Shown here: in pieces, positions 1 through 9,340 of the stretch | How the letters are laid out: every line of letters starts with the position of its first letter | Position numbering within the stretch: the stretch's first letter is position 1 | Source of the DNA: Apophysomyces variabilis | Lineage: Eukaryota > Mucoromycota > Mucoromycetes > Mucorales > Mucoraceae | DNA: 64,000 nucleotides | Assembly: GCA_002749535.1 (NCBI GenBank) | Contig: MZZL01000133.1 | Span: 1 to 64,000, forward strand | Direction: 5' to 3' | The notes under the pieces: generated by a model | The model's database searches: none | Told to the model about the DNA's origin: nothing | The model's input: only the letters and a program-made list of their open reading frames with translations | Position numbers and translations under genes: made by a program

Positions 1-115
1 AAATTAGTGAGGGATTGAAAATTTTTATAAGTGTTTTCTCGGGAATCTGAAAATCGTTGAAAATAAGTGGGGGTTGACATTAACGGGGATTGACAATAGC
101 GGGGGGGGCACTGTA
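1..115. mobile_element. Terminus of a Tc1/mariner-like element
   Basis: The first 113 bases are G-rich subterminal sequence with spaced runs such as GTGGGGGTTGACATTAACGG, ending in CACTG at 109-113 and followed by TA at 114-115. CAGTG-type ends abutting a TA dinucleotide are typical of Tc1/mariner elements. Only one end is in the window, so the inverted partner and the body of the element cannot be checked. Coding-like sequence begins immediately after the TA, so the element may have landed in or beside the gene to its right. Family assignment is an inference from the end sequence alone. Confidence 0.45.
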
Positions 116-123
116 TAAAGTTT

Positions 124-991
124 TTCGAAGCTGGTGCTTATACCGCTGCTGCGCGAAACGCTGCGTTGAAAGATTTTCGCGATGCTTGCAGCTTGCTAGC
201 CTGCTCTGACAGTGCTGCGGATCATGCCGTACGCGATTGGGCTAAAAAGTTGGTCGAAACGCGGTTCCAGGTATAGTGACCGCCGTTGACGGTAGTATTT
301 CATCGAACCATCTTTCTTCCAGATGTTGGAGACACAACCAGTGCAACAGTACTGGGACAAGCTTGAACTAGAAGAAAGCTGTAATCAGCGTCACCAAGAG
401 TACTCAGATGCAACTATTAAGCTAATTTGTCCATCTTGCACTCTGCTTTTTGATGACAAACCAGCATTAAAAATGCATGTGGAAGAACAGCACTGCGTTT
501 TGTAAGTAAATTTACCATCTCGTCACATTTCCTATAAGCAGTTATAGTAACTTTGACTCACAACGCAGAAACAAGAACTCTGACTACTGGGTGGTTGGTG
601 CGACAAACCTGATACATAAATTTCAAAAGCATTGTTTGTAAAAACAGCGAGAAGTACATTGATTTGGACAAGCATTTCAATCATCTTCTGTAAGGGCACG
701 CGTTTGCTTCTTACTGTTTGATAATTCTTTTCTGATAATGCAATGTTATCAATCCTTGTTCTACAATAGCAGAATCCGTACGAAAGCATACTAAGAACAT
801 TCTTTGATGCAAATGAAATTTTCACCACTCTGGAGCAAGATTTGGCATGGAGGAAAAAGCTTGATTTTGTGGTTGCTGATGGCATCAAGAATATTCATAT
901 TCTGACCCGTTCACGAGGGGTGCTGGCTCCTAATATCAACCTGATTTCAGACCGCAGCTGTTTCCGTAACAAGCGGAAGGCTTCACCCTAG
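124..991 (+). pseudogene. Broken multi-exon gene with one C2H2 zinc finger
   Basis: I do not recognise this gene. An open exon runs from about 124 to 270 (FEAGAYTAAARNAALKDF...). A GT donor at 271 and an acceptor at 321-322 join it in frame to an exon at 323-501 that contains a C2H2 finger (CPSC...H-x4-H). A GTAAGT donor at 502 and an acceptor near 568 lead to a further short exon at 569-637. The last open block, about 770-991, reads QNPYESILRTFFDANE... and stops at 989-991. The joint between 637 and 770 does not keep frame in any splice I tried, and the 5' end is cut by the mariner-type terminus at 115. It is probably a decayed gene or a domesticated transposon remnant. The exon phases at the first two introns are real observations; function is unknown. 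Confidence 0.35.
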
Positions 992-1354
992 AAACTCTGT
1001 TCGTTAGACAGCATACCATGCCAATGCGCGAATGTTGCTTGCTCTGTGCACGGCATCTGAAACCAAGTGTGATATCTGTGTAACCGAGATAGAGGAATGG
1101 CATTAAGATGGAGCTTTACAACTCAGACCCAGAGGGCCGATTGTGTCGACTCTTTATTTTATGCTTTTTTTTTTACTATTAGTATTGCAGCAACTCTGCA
1201 ATAACTGCTTTAACGTTTCCTAGTAACGTTTTCAATATGATGCCGCAATGATGTGTTCACAGCATTTTAACTTGACATTGAGATGACGATTACCGGATTT
1301 TTTGAGACGAATTGACCTTCCTAATTTAGACGAATGGGTTTTTTTTTCTTTCGA

Positions 1355-2017
1355 GACTAAAGAGCGCCTGGATTGGATCCGTAAATGGGAGAAATCGACA
1401 TGGACTTTATGAAAAACTGCGCCTTTGTATATGAATCTGCCTTTCGTATTAACATAAAACGTAGTATGGCCTGGTCAAAGAAAGGCTCACTCGCAGTGGT
1501 CAGAGTGCCCAAAACACGTGCATAGACATCTATCATCTTGCGGTGCTATTTCTGGCGCAGGCTTGATTAAATGCAGCCTGAGACCTCTACAACAACCCAC
1601 AAATAAAAAACAAAGCGAGGAGATGACGCTGTGCATACGAGCAAAGGGACAGTAACAGGACATTATATTAGTTTTCAAAGGGCTATAGTAGAATGAAATG
1701 GATCAGTACCCGCACATGAAGGGTTACTACATAGTTATGAATAATGCCCCCATCCATACTTCTGAAGATATAGGTCAGATATATCGTATCCTGAAATTAC
1801 CGCTGTGCTTATTTGCCTTCATATTCTCCTGAGCTTAATCCAATTGAAAAATCCTCTTCAGTTCTTAAAAGCAAAGTAAAAACGCAACAAGTTCCTAAAA
1901 AAAGAGACACTTATGACGAGAATCAGCGAGGTCTCTAATAGTTTGAAGCTGATTGACTTGAAGGTTTTCTTTGGAATTGTCACAAAATCCTCAGATAAAT
2001 GTCGCAACAGAGAGTAA
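1355..2017 (+). pseudogene. Tc1/mariner transposase relic (DDE)
   Basis: Fragments of a Tc1/mariner DDE transposase lie in order over several frames. Around 1403-1520 is a block like MDFMKNCAFVYESAF with the WSKKG motif. At about 1700-1800 follow MDQYPHMKGYYIVMNNAPIH and SEDIGQIY. Near 1815-1850 is SPELNPIE. A C-terminal block (KETLMTRISEVSNSLKLIDL) ends at the stop at 2015-2017. The first catalytic Asp is replaced by Tyr (VYE instead of the usual IDE), the second by Asn (NNAPIH), while the third residue (SPELNPIE) survives. Together with stops and frameshifts this shows the copy is dead. Its last ~110 coding bases lie inside the left arm of the inverted repeat described separately. Family recognition is strong; exact borders are approximate. 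Confidence 0.75.
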
Positions 2018-2121
2018 CTTTAACGGATGCGGTCTATTCAGAAGAGGATCATACAGCAAACAGATAAAATAAATAACCCAAGTAGCTAGGTTAAAAAAAT
2101 GACAAAAACGAGATATACAAA
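1904..2121. repeat. Left arm of a ~218-bp inverted repeat (Tc1 3' end)
   Basis: This segment is the near-identical reverse complement of 4129-4348, with only a handful of differences. It runs from AGAGACA at 1904 to the shared GATATACAA near 2121. It covers the last coding bases of the Tc1/mariner transposase relic, its stop at 2015-2017 and about 100 bases of 3' flank. The arms are therefore two inverted copies of the same transposon 3' end rather than classical terminal inverted repeats of the segment between them. Confidence 0.9.
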
Positions 2122-2167
2122 AGCAGATGACAATGATCCAAAGCAGAGAAAGAAAGAGATTGCAAAA

Positions 2168-2389
2168 CTAAGAATCTGAGCCATTTCTCAGCAATGAAGG
2201 ATACTTGTGATATTCTGATGGGTTAGATTGCATTCTTGCCAGTGACATGAGCATTGGTTGCCGTGGGTCATTTGTATAACAAATATCCAAATCCTTCATG
2301 GCGGCAAGTCTTTGCGTTAGGCAGGCCACATTCTCTTTGTTGTATTCTTCGGAAAAAAATATGCAAAGAGCTTTTCCTTTGAAATGCAA
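2168..2389 (-). pseudogene. Truncated ALCIFFSEE module, minus strand
   Basis: This 73-codon minus-strand frame contains GKALCIFFSEEYNKEN, then LDICYTNDPRQPML and SEYHKYPS. These align residue for residue with NALCIFYSEEFTDE, LDICYSEDATKPML and FYYHRYVN encoded on the plus strand at about 2563-2730. It is thus a second, inverted copy of the N-terminal module of the neighbouring recombinase-like gene, cut off just inside the left inverted-repeat arm. No complete product is possible from it. I do not know the function of the module. Confidence 0.55.
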
Positions 2390-2465
2390 TGGTAGATTGT
2401 CTCCATTATCACGCCGACGATAATAAAATTATATATCTGAAGAAGGGGTTTTTTGATTTATTTGG

Positions 2466-2512
2466 GACCGACCTTTTTCGTGGACCGACCTTTGTTTTCG
2501 TTGACCGACCTT
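2466..2512. repeat. Three spaced GACCGACCTTT repeats
   Basis: The 10-12-mer GACCGACCTTT occurs at 2466, 2483 and 2503, spaced 17 and 20 bases. It lies between the two divergently oriented ALCIF-SEE modules. Its position between divergent frames suggests a possible promoter or protein-binding cluster. Part of it is also read through by the plus-strand open frame, so a coding explanation is possible. Confidence 0.5.
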
Positions 2513-3565
2513 TTTATTGTTCTTCATCGGTATATTCTATGACCATTGTTTCCCGTAACAATGCGCTGTGCATCTTCTACAGCGAAGAATTTACTGATGA
2601 AGCTGGCAAAAGACATGCGGTGAAACTTGATTCGCTCAGCGAGCTGGATATATGTTACAGCGAAGATGCAACGAAACCAATGCTACAAACAAAACTGAAA
2701 ATCAATGGCAACCCGTTCTATTATCATCGTTACGTCAATGACCAACAAGAACCAAAGGTACCTCTCAGTCGAGTGATGCTTAGTAAGTGATTATGAATAA
2801 TGTCTTGGCAATCGAGGGACATACCAACTTCGACGCACCAAACCATGGTACACGACATGTGTTAATGTTTATAACTTTATTAGAGAACCACAGACAAGTT
2901 ATTGATTATATGAATCAAGTGTACCTATCTCGCACCCCAACTGATCAAAATCATTTCGAAAATAAGCTGATGTCAATGAAGGAAATTTATTCGGAAATAG
3001 TCCTCATTACAGATCTGTTTGATGACAAGTCTATGAAATCGTTTTCCACTTGGTGTGGGATGGAAAAACTTGAATTTGTCAGTGTCGAACCACAACGCAA
3101 ATATCAGGAGAATGAACAAACTAAGACCAGGTGTCGTTTACTCAGGGTGCTCAAGAAAGAACGACGGGGTAAATGTACCCTCACGGCACATGAATGCACA
3201 CTGATATTTATATGCAGAATCGATAGCCAGCAAGGTTGTTGAATGTGGCCCGAGCACGTAAAGCACGAATTGAAGATCTGAAAAAGGATGAATATCAAAG
3301 TAGTTGGCTACGTCCGCAAGTCACCGGGAAAGGAGGATGAAAGTACGAGACTTCGACTCTTGGATCCGATGGTGGATAGACTCATTAACGGTTCCTCTGT
3401 GGACATGGTGTTCGCATCGTACTCATCTACATCCAAGGAACCAATCGCAAGCTGTGACAGAACTGATTCCATTCATGTGCCAAAGACTTCGGGAACCACA
3501 CAAGGTAGTATACACAAATAAAGAAAAAATAGCGCGTCTGCTCAGTCGAATGTGTAATATAGACC

Positions 3566-3814
3566 TAGGTCTCGGAATCTGACCGGCCAGACCGGATGTT
3601 TGCCGCACGGGCCTCAGTGGGCCGGGTTCTAGGCCATAAGATTGATCCCCCCGAGTTGGCCCCACGGGTCAATGGGCCCATGTTAGTATGATAGGCCTAA
3701 GTGTGCCGGGCTGCGGGTTAAGATCTTTGCCCAGCCCAGCGGGCCATGGGTCAATATTCCTGACCTGGCCCAATTATGACCTGACCGGTTAAGGCCCACC
3801 CATTTCAAGCCCTA
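3566..3814. mobile_element. hAT-like MITE with 8-bp target duplication
   Basis: A 249-bp GC-rich insert is flanked by perfect 8-bp direct repeats TATAGACC at 3558-3565 and 3815-3822. Its ends form imperfect inverted repeats: TAGGTCTCGGAATCTGACC on the left and, in reverse complement, TAGGGCTTGAAATGGGTGG on the right. Eight-base duplications and TAGGG-type termini are characteristic of hAT elements, and there is no room for a transposase, so it is a non-autonomous MITE. The interior is full of short GGGCC and GGCCC palindromes. Removing the insert and one repeat copy restores an uninterrupted reading frame in the host pseudogene, which confirms both borders. Confidence 0.85.
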
Positions 3815-4128
3815 TATAGACCTGTTGCGACATTTATCTACCACCAGCAAACTCACCGCGATTGTCGCAATTGATTTTGCCGGACTGACCACTAATACAA
3901 ATAACTTAATCCAGTGGATTCGGTAAGTTGCATCTTATGGTACGAGTATATTCTAATGTGCTCTGTGTAGGGATCACGAGGTTGTAAAGATTTCGTTGAT
4001 TGACAACGTGGAGACGGCTCAATCAAACTCACGCTTTCACCAGGGAGCAGCTACTTACAGATATTTCTGTGATACAGCAATTTGGCTCTCGCCCGGCTCC
4101 CATCAAAAGATCATTGAGGCCATAATTG

Positions 4129-4348
4129 TTTGTATATCTCGTTTTTGTCAATTTTTTTAACCTAGCTACTTGGGTTATTTATTTTATCTGTTTGCTGTAT
4201 GATCCTCTTCTGAATAGACCGCATCCGTTAAAGTTACTCTCTGTTGCGACGTTTATCTGAGGATTTTGTGACAATTCCAAAGAAAACCTTCAAGTCAATC
4301 AGCTTCAAGCTATTAGAGACCTCGCTGATTCTCGTCATTAATGTCTCT
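4129..4348. repeat. Right arm of the ~218-bp inverted repeat
   Basis: This is the reverse complement of 1904-2121, carrying the 3' end of a Tc1/mariner transposase gene on the minus strand. Its outer edge, at TGTCTCT (4342-4348), lies two bases before the CACTA terminus that starts at 4351. The CACTA insertion probably truncated the inverted Tc1 copy here. The open frame of the recombinase-like pseudogene runs into this arm from the left and stops near 4160. Confidence 0.9.
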
Positions 4349-5049
4349 ATCACTATGGGAAATGTCGGGGAATAATCGGGGAAAATGGGGGAAATTGCAA
4401 TCATAAGAGGTCTCCCCTGCTAAATAGGTGAATAATGGGGGAAATTTTTGACTTGACAAAATTTTTAACTTCTAATGTACAATTTATTGATACTACCTAA
4501 TCTAAAATCATATGTGGTCATGCCAGGCCAAATGATATAACATTTGTTTCTATCATAAATTTTTGGCAGAATGCCTGCCAAACAGTCGAACTCTGTGGCA
4601 TTGACCACTTACAGTCTGCTAGTGTTAAGTGTATTTGCTAGTGGGCAAGCCTCCACTAATCACACCGTACTGGCTCACGCTTATATCTGTTTGCACCCGG
4701 ATTAAGCATAAGGGTTTTTTGGTGCCTGCATGCTTGTATTGGAAAAACATTATGGTCTCACCAAAAAATGCTTCCCACACCAAGCTGACTGCACTATTTC
4801 TTCCATGACAGGCATTGGCACCGACAGTGGTGGTGACCTTGACAAAGTTTGGTGTTCGATGGCTTCTTTGATTGCTCATCTTTTTGCAATAAAAAATATT
4901 CCTCGGACAGTTACCTGGTCTGCAACAAGTATGTCAGACTCCAGGTGCCCGTCGTTACGTTCGTCGTACCTGTCTCAGTACTGCTTCAGATGTTAGCGAA
5001 GGTTATACCAGTCATAGTCAGATAAAGCTGTGAACCGTAAATGGACTCT

Positions 5050-7119
5050 GAGGATGATATCCTCCCCTTCATATTGATGGTCAAAGAATCCACCTCAGCT
5101 TATTCACCATCCTCAGGCACAGCCTGTCCGTAATGCATCGCTATTGCATAATATAATAGCTCGTTTGCGGCATTCACGGAAGGAGACGCGTGAGAAATGA
5201 TTCACTTTTTCATAATACCAATCATGCGCTCCATTGGCCTTGTGCTGTACATCCTTGGCGGGCCAAGCTTTCGGATGGCTTCTGCAAGGTGCACCAAGTA
5301 ATGCTGACTGATTGTAAAAGCATTGACCGGCAGGTACTTCCATATAAAACCATACCAGCAGTTAATGCACCTAACAAGCCGTTTAGTATATAAGCGTTTT
5401 TTGGATAAGCCTTACCTTGCAATTTCTTCAATTTCGTCTTTATCAATCTCTATCCGCGAAGCCAACCTACGTGTCTTTGCGACAGATGACAGAGCAATGT
5501 TTGCTTGTCTGAACACATGGGCATCGAGCCTATTGTCTCTCCTAGAGTGGGTCTGTTGCACATTCATCTGCTCGATAAGGTACGACGTACAAAAGGAACA
5601 CCACCCAACCCACAGTGCGGACATAGCCGGCCTGTAAATCTATGTAATTTCATGTGTATATTACTTTCTCTAGTTTAATCTAATCCGTATATATACTGAC
5701 GAAACATTCCTCGAATGTTGTTGGTATATGGCTTTTAGCATGTACCAAGGGCGGCCCCATTGCCGTTCAGTGTTCTTCCTTAAAAGGAAACGGGCAGGTT
5801 TCCCATAATCTCCAGAGACAATCTTCCAAAGTTGTTGGCCGATGCCATGGCCTATGAGGTGCATCTCATCTAAGCCAAAAAGAAAAGACCCATGGAACGA
5901 TGATACGCTGGCAATGGAGTCCCAGTTCTTAGTCCAAAATCATACAAGCCTATGTAATAAATGAAGAGCAATCGGCAGTTATGATAAGGCAATCCTTGTC
6001 CCCCTCCAGGAGCTCAATGACTAAACGCAACTCTGCTTCGCTACCGTCTCCGGGGAAATACATCCCACCCGTTTCTCCTCCGTTCCCCCTTCTTGCAACT
6101 ACGACATCCGTAAAGGGACGTGTGGCTGGCGTGATTTATTAGGTCTGCGACACCTGGTATGTCGCCACCTGCCACTAACAGATGCACGCGGGCATGGACC
6201 GTCTCCGTTGCGGTTTTTGCAAGCACTCCTTCTGTAACCCAGTCTCTTCGATTCTGAGAGAGATGGTTCAGGAAGCTAAAATGTCCTTTTCCTTTTTAGG
6301 GCCAGCGAAACACCGCGATCTGGATGAGGTTTTCTTTCTTGTACCTACTCTATGTTGAGACTTTGAAGCACTTGAGAACAAAAAGCACCTACTTTTTCTC
6401 CGGTCTGAGCTTAAGAATGACTGCCATTATCAGCGTCATGTTGTAGCTACCCCTCTTGAACAGGTTGAAAACGTCGGCAAACAAGGAAAGGTTCACGTCA
6501 TCCTCGCCAGAAAACAAATGGCGGATGCTCCGGTACGCTTCTCAGTCAAATATATCTGTCATGCTACCCAGTTAAGCAATTCTGTCAACCCGATACCGAA
6601 GGCATTTTTTGATCTCGGGATTCGCCAGTTTAGCCGCCACTTGCAGGGACAAAGGAAGTTGCATCGTGGTAACTTTAGGTATACCTTGGGATGGATGCTT
6701 GTAACGATCTTTGCCACATTTGCACTGCTGAATGTGTTCGTCATTGACATCTGGCATCTATCTTCGCACACGTCAAAGTACTTCGGCTTCACAGGGTACA
6801 TTTCCTGCAAAAGCTTTTTTGATCGATAAATTGAGAGAAACTTGTCTCTTCCCTCTACAACAGAAGATTATTTAGTACTGCTATTCAACCGAGCTGATTA
6901 TGCTTATTGTATGGATTAATTACCAAATTGTAGATCAGGTATATATCCGTTTACCCACTGAATGAGCCGTTCTAAGGCGCTCCGTCTAATGTTGAGTTCT
7001 TTGGCGAGATCAAGCAGCTCGAGGCTTTTTTTCTCAGAGTAAATCAAGTTCTCATCAAACTGAGTAGAGAGATCAATCTCTATTTGCCCTTCTTCTGGGT
7101 TCATGTTCCAAAATGCCAC
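5050..7119 (-). pseudogene. Tnp2/DUF4218-type CACTA transposase relic
   Basis: Minus-strand pieces occur in the order expected for a Tnp2-type transposase. At 7119-6916 is an N-terminal block (LLDLAKELNIRRSALERLI). At 6757-6572 is a cysteine-containing block (CKCGKDRYKHPSQGIP...LQVAAKLANPEIKKCLRYR). At 6226-6041 is VHLLVAGGDIPGVADLINHA with a following YGCRSC. At 5864-5670 is MHLIGHGIGQQLWKIVSG. At about 5346-5110 is a DUF4218 block (QHYLVHLAEAIRKLGPPRMY, RPMERMIGIMKK). Stops and frame changes separate all of them, so no protein can be made. The succession of blocks makes the family call firm, although single residues are not decisive. Confidence 0.75.
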
Positions 7120-7153
7120 ATAGTAAAGCTAATACAAGTCCACTGAGGAAGAA

Positions 7154-7710
7154 ATGAAAGTATTGACTAACAACTCCTTTGAAGCCGTAAAAGATATTAG
7201 GCAATCCTTTGACAGCAAGATTGGCGAGTTAAACAAGAAAGTAGGAACTGGTTAAGGCACTCTTTGAGGAGTGTGCGTCTAATTTCAGGGCAACTAAAGC
7301 ACCACTTGACGCTGCTCAGCTTAGTGAGACTCCTCATAAAAATAAGTGGATACGTGTCACTAATATTAAAGACTTCATTGCAAAGCATCAGGTCATCACT
7401 GAGCAGTCAGATGTAAATAGTTCAGAGACCATCTATAAGAAGCTTTGCAAGCACGTCAACATTGTTGTAACTCTCTTGCCAAGGAGCTCATAGGGATAAA
7501 TAAAATGGCGAACTGGCACAGTGTTAGCCAGAACGACAAGTTGAACCTGCTGAAGGCTATCAATGAAAAGGGCGAGGCATTGCAGCTGCCAATGACACGA
7601 TGCATGAGCAAAACTTCTTAGCCTCTGATGCGTGGCACATTAAGGCCATCCACCTAAAAGCTGCCGCTTCATGTGAACGCAACGATTTTTTAAATATCCG
7701 ATTGCATTAA
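7154..7710 (+). pseudogene. Second, unrecognised relic frame in the CACTA element
   Basis: Broken open frames read MKVLTNNSFEAVKDIRQSF, then a block with ALFEECASNFRATKAPLDAA and WIRVTNIKDFIAKHQ, then ELIGINKMANWHSVSQNDKL, and finally ASDAWHIKAIHLKAAASCER. Stops and one-base shifts separate them. The opposite orientation to the transposase, inside the same element, suggests an accessory ORF such as many CACTA elements carry. I recognise no domain. Confidence 0.3.
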
Positions 7711-8059
7711 TCACAATCATATGATTAGACCTTTGCCAGCAAGCGAGAGCAAGTCGAAGACAGTAAAGACGAAGACGTAACTAAAGTAAGCATGCACAAT
7801 TATCGCAATATAACATCGCTGACGGCTTATAGTAGTTATAAATAAGCTACTTTGCAAATTTAGGTACCTATGATTTATATCATGGTAAGTTGTCCATAAC
7901 AGAAAAGTCTGATTCTAGCTATGATGCAAATATGAAGATAGCATTATAAAATTGTTCACACTCGATGCATATATTTTATCTCTCTTTGTCATGGGTGGAT
8001 AATCGGTTAATAACGGGTTAACAACGGGTGAAATTGGGTGAATAATAGGTGAAATGTGC

Positions 8060-8079
8060 ACATTCTACAGTGCACGTTG
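8060..8079. repeat. Small palindrome in the CACTA right end
   Basis: GTGCAC at the left and CAGTGCAC at the right of an ATTCTA core form a short inverted repeat within the subterminal region. Such hairpins are common in subterminal transposase-binding regions. No further role is evident. Confidence 0.4.
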
Positions 8080-8136
8080 ACCCTGCAAAGACGGAAAAAA
8101 AACACACCTATTATCTCCGATTTTTTTCCCGTAGTG

Positions 8137-8891
8137 CTTGTTGACGCATGTGAAAGCCGAAAACGGGAAACACTTAGCATTGATTGTTGAACACTTTAAC
8201 TGCCTTGGTTTGGATGACAAGCCTATTAGCCTTAAACTATCACCCTTTATCAGCCTCAAATCTTTTTCATAAATAGGACACCTTGGATGATTGATATTCT
8301 CCTAACAAATTAAAGCTGATAGCGGTTGAAAAAGGAATGCAGGTAGGAGACATTCAGTCATTGAAGGGAAAAAAAAGCTAGAATGGACAAAATAAAGATC
8401 CACGGTGTGTTTAAGCTGGCGAGTCTAGGAAGATCCGTTTCAGGCAATGTTGAATAAAGATGCCTTGGGACGGGCGCGCATACGTACATTATTGGGCTGA
8501 TCATTTTGCTCGAGTGTGTGCTGCAACACGGCATTGATACTGGAATTTAATGCAAAAGATCGATGTCCTATGAATCATTCGCGTAAAAAGGATCAGTTTA
8601 CGGAAATCTCGTGAAAGCAACCAGGGTGGATACTGTTCCTGGTACCTTAGCAACAGGAACTGATGGTGCATATGTAGACAACATTTGGTTAAGAATGGTC
8701 AACGGTAAAATATGACCATTGGTGATATCATATAGAAAAACATAGCGTCGTCGGTCTTCGGCGACTTTGCCTTTTTGGTTACTGAGCATTTCTGAAAAAA
8801 TTTCTATGGCAGCATTAAGACGATAAGAATAACAACGCGGCGTTTATTGGGACGCAAATTTAGCGCTCGCCGGATGCAACCTCCAAAAACC
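8137..8891. other. Intergenic stretch without recognised gene
   Basis: Between the CACTA right end and the promoter of the first secreted-protein gene I see only short frames without recognisable motifs. AT-rich runs and scattered stops dominate. The last ~70 bases form the core promoter of the downstream gene. Confidence 0.5.
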
Positions 8892-8900
8892 TATAAAATA
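8892..8900 (+). promoter_or_regulatory. TATA box of secreted-protein gene copy 1
   Basis: TATAAAATA lies 74 bases before the ATG at 8966. The paralogous gene at 19394 has TATAAATA 73 bases before its ATG, so the spacing is conserved between the two intact copies. Confidence 0.65.
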
Positions 8901-8965
8901 CAGAATAAAAAGCTCAGAACAGTTTCCCCAATCATCCAGTAAGCTACGACCGGTTAAAGCATGTC

Positions 8966-9340
8966 ATGAAATTCATATCAGTGCTCTTCTCTATCTTTGC
9001 CTGTCTTTTGTCTGTGATCTCAGCAGCCAAATATAAAGCGTTACTGCAAAGTAATGAAAACAACAGTTTGACCCTTACGATCCAAAATCAAGCGAAGTGC
9101 GCCCTCGTGCGCTTGTTTGAGTACTATTATCTTCCTGGTCGCTTTTCCTCTGGTACACTTGAGGTGACATCCATGGATAACTTCAACGGTACATACAAAA
9201 TCTTTATGTCCGATAACGGCAATGTACTATCAATTGATTTTATACCGCGCCCCTCATCTGGTCAACAGGCATATTATGCTGGTAATAGCCTAGGTGAGCA
9301 GCCCACGACAACTGGTTACGCATTTGTCAGCAATTGCTAG
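8966..9340 (+). CDS. Small secreted protein, family copy 1
   Basis: This intronless gene encodes 124 residues. Residues 1-20 form a clear signal peptide (MKFISVLFSIFACLLSVISA), so the product should enter the secretory pathway. The mature part has only two cysteines in conserved places, in a KCA triplet near residue 43 and as the very last residue. Together they could form one disulfide closing the chain. The closest relatives visible are the intact copy at 19394-19765 and the dead copy at 17404-17757. Conserved features are SAAKY after the signal peptide, GTL-V/GQL-V, a D-x-F-x-G-x-Y segment, QQ-A before the C-terminus, and the final Cys. I do not recognise the family and assign no function. 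The start is the first Met after the TATA box and gives a canonical signal peptide. An A-rich AATAAA-like signal follows near 9424. Confidence 0.8.
   Translation: MKFISVLFSIFACLLSVISAAKYKALLQSNENNSLTLTIQNQAKCALVRLFEYYYLPGRFSSGTLEVTSMDNFNGTYKIFMSDNGNVLSIDFIPRPSSGQQAYYAGNSLGEQPTTTGYAFVSNC

Larger units (their letters stand above)
2389..4160 (+). pseudogene. Broken gene with serine-recombinase-like YVRKS block
   Basis: Several plus-strand frames form one decayed gene. It begins with the ALCIFYSEEF module (2563-2770) and continues through 2787-3242 and a short ARKARIEDLKKDEYQ block (3247-3294). Next is KVVGYVRKSPGKEDESTRLR (3294-3350), where Y-x-R-x-S resembles the catalytic N-terminus of serine recombinases. 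A frame change near 3460 leads to a block ending CNIDL at 3566. After the 249-bp MITE the gene resumes (LTAIVAIDFAGLTTNTNN). A 48-nt intron at 3923-3970 splits an Arg codon, and the tail ends at about 4160 inside the inverted repeat. At least two frameshifts plus the MITE make it non-functional. I recall similar proteins as repeated genes in Mucorales, but the recombinase assignment rests on one motif and is tentative. Confidence 0.5.
4351..8136 (-). mobile_element. Degenerate CACTA (CMC) DNA transposon
   Basis: The left end starts CACTATGGGAAATGTCGGGG at 4351. The right end, read in reverse complement from 8136, starts CACTACGGGAAAAAAATCGG. These are matching CACTA termini, followed on each side by G-rich subterminal repeats (4365-4450 and 7990-8055). 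The interior carries a Tnp2/DUF4218 transposase relic on the minus strand and a second relic frame on the plus strand. The expected 3-bp target duplication is not evident (TAT left, CTT right), as would fit an old or rearranged copy. The left end abuts the inverted Tc1 fragment, so this insertion probably truncated that fragment. Confidence 0.7.

Noticed and set aside
532..888. A 118-codon minus-strand open frame opposite the broken C2H2 gene
   Set aside because: It is the shadow of the plus-strand exons at 569-637 and about 770-991 and shows no motifs.
3558..3823. A 10-bp target duplication (ATATAGACCT) for the GC-rich insert
   Set aside because: The repeat can be read as 10 bp, but the inverted ends TAGGT.../TAGGG... 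fix the borders so that an 8-bp TATAGACC duplication fits the hAT pattern better.
1904..4348. Interpretation of the inverted repeats as terminal repeats of one autonomous transposon
   Set aside because: The arms encode the end of a Tc1/mariner transposase, so they are copies of another element's 3' end. No target duplication was found outside them.
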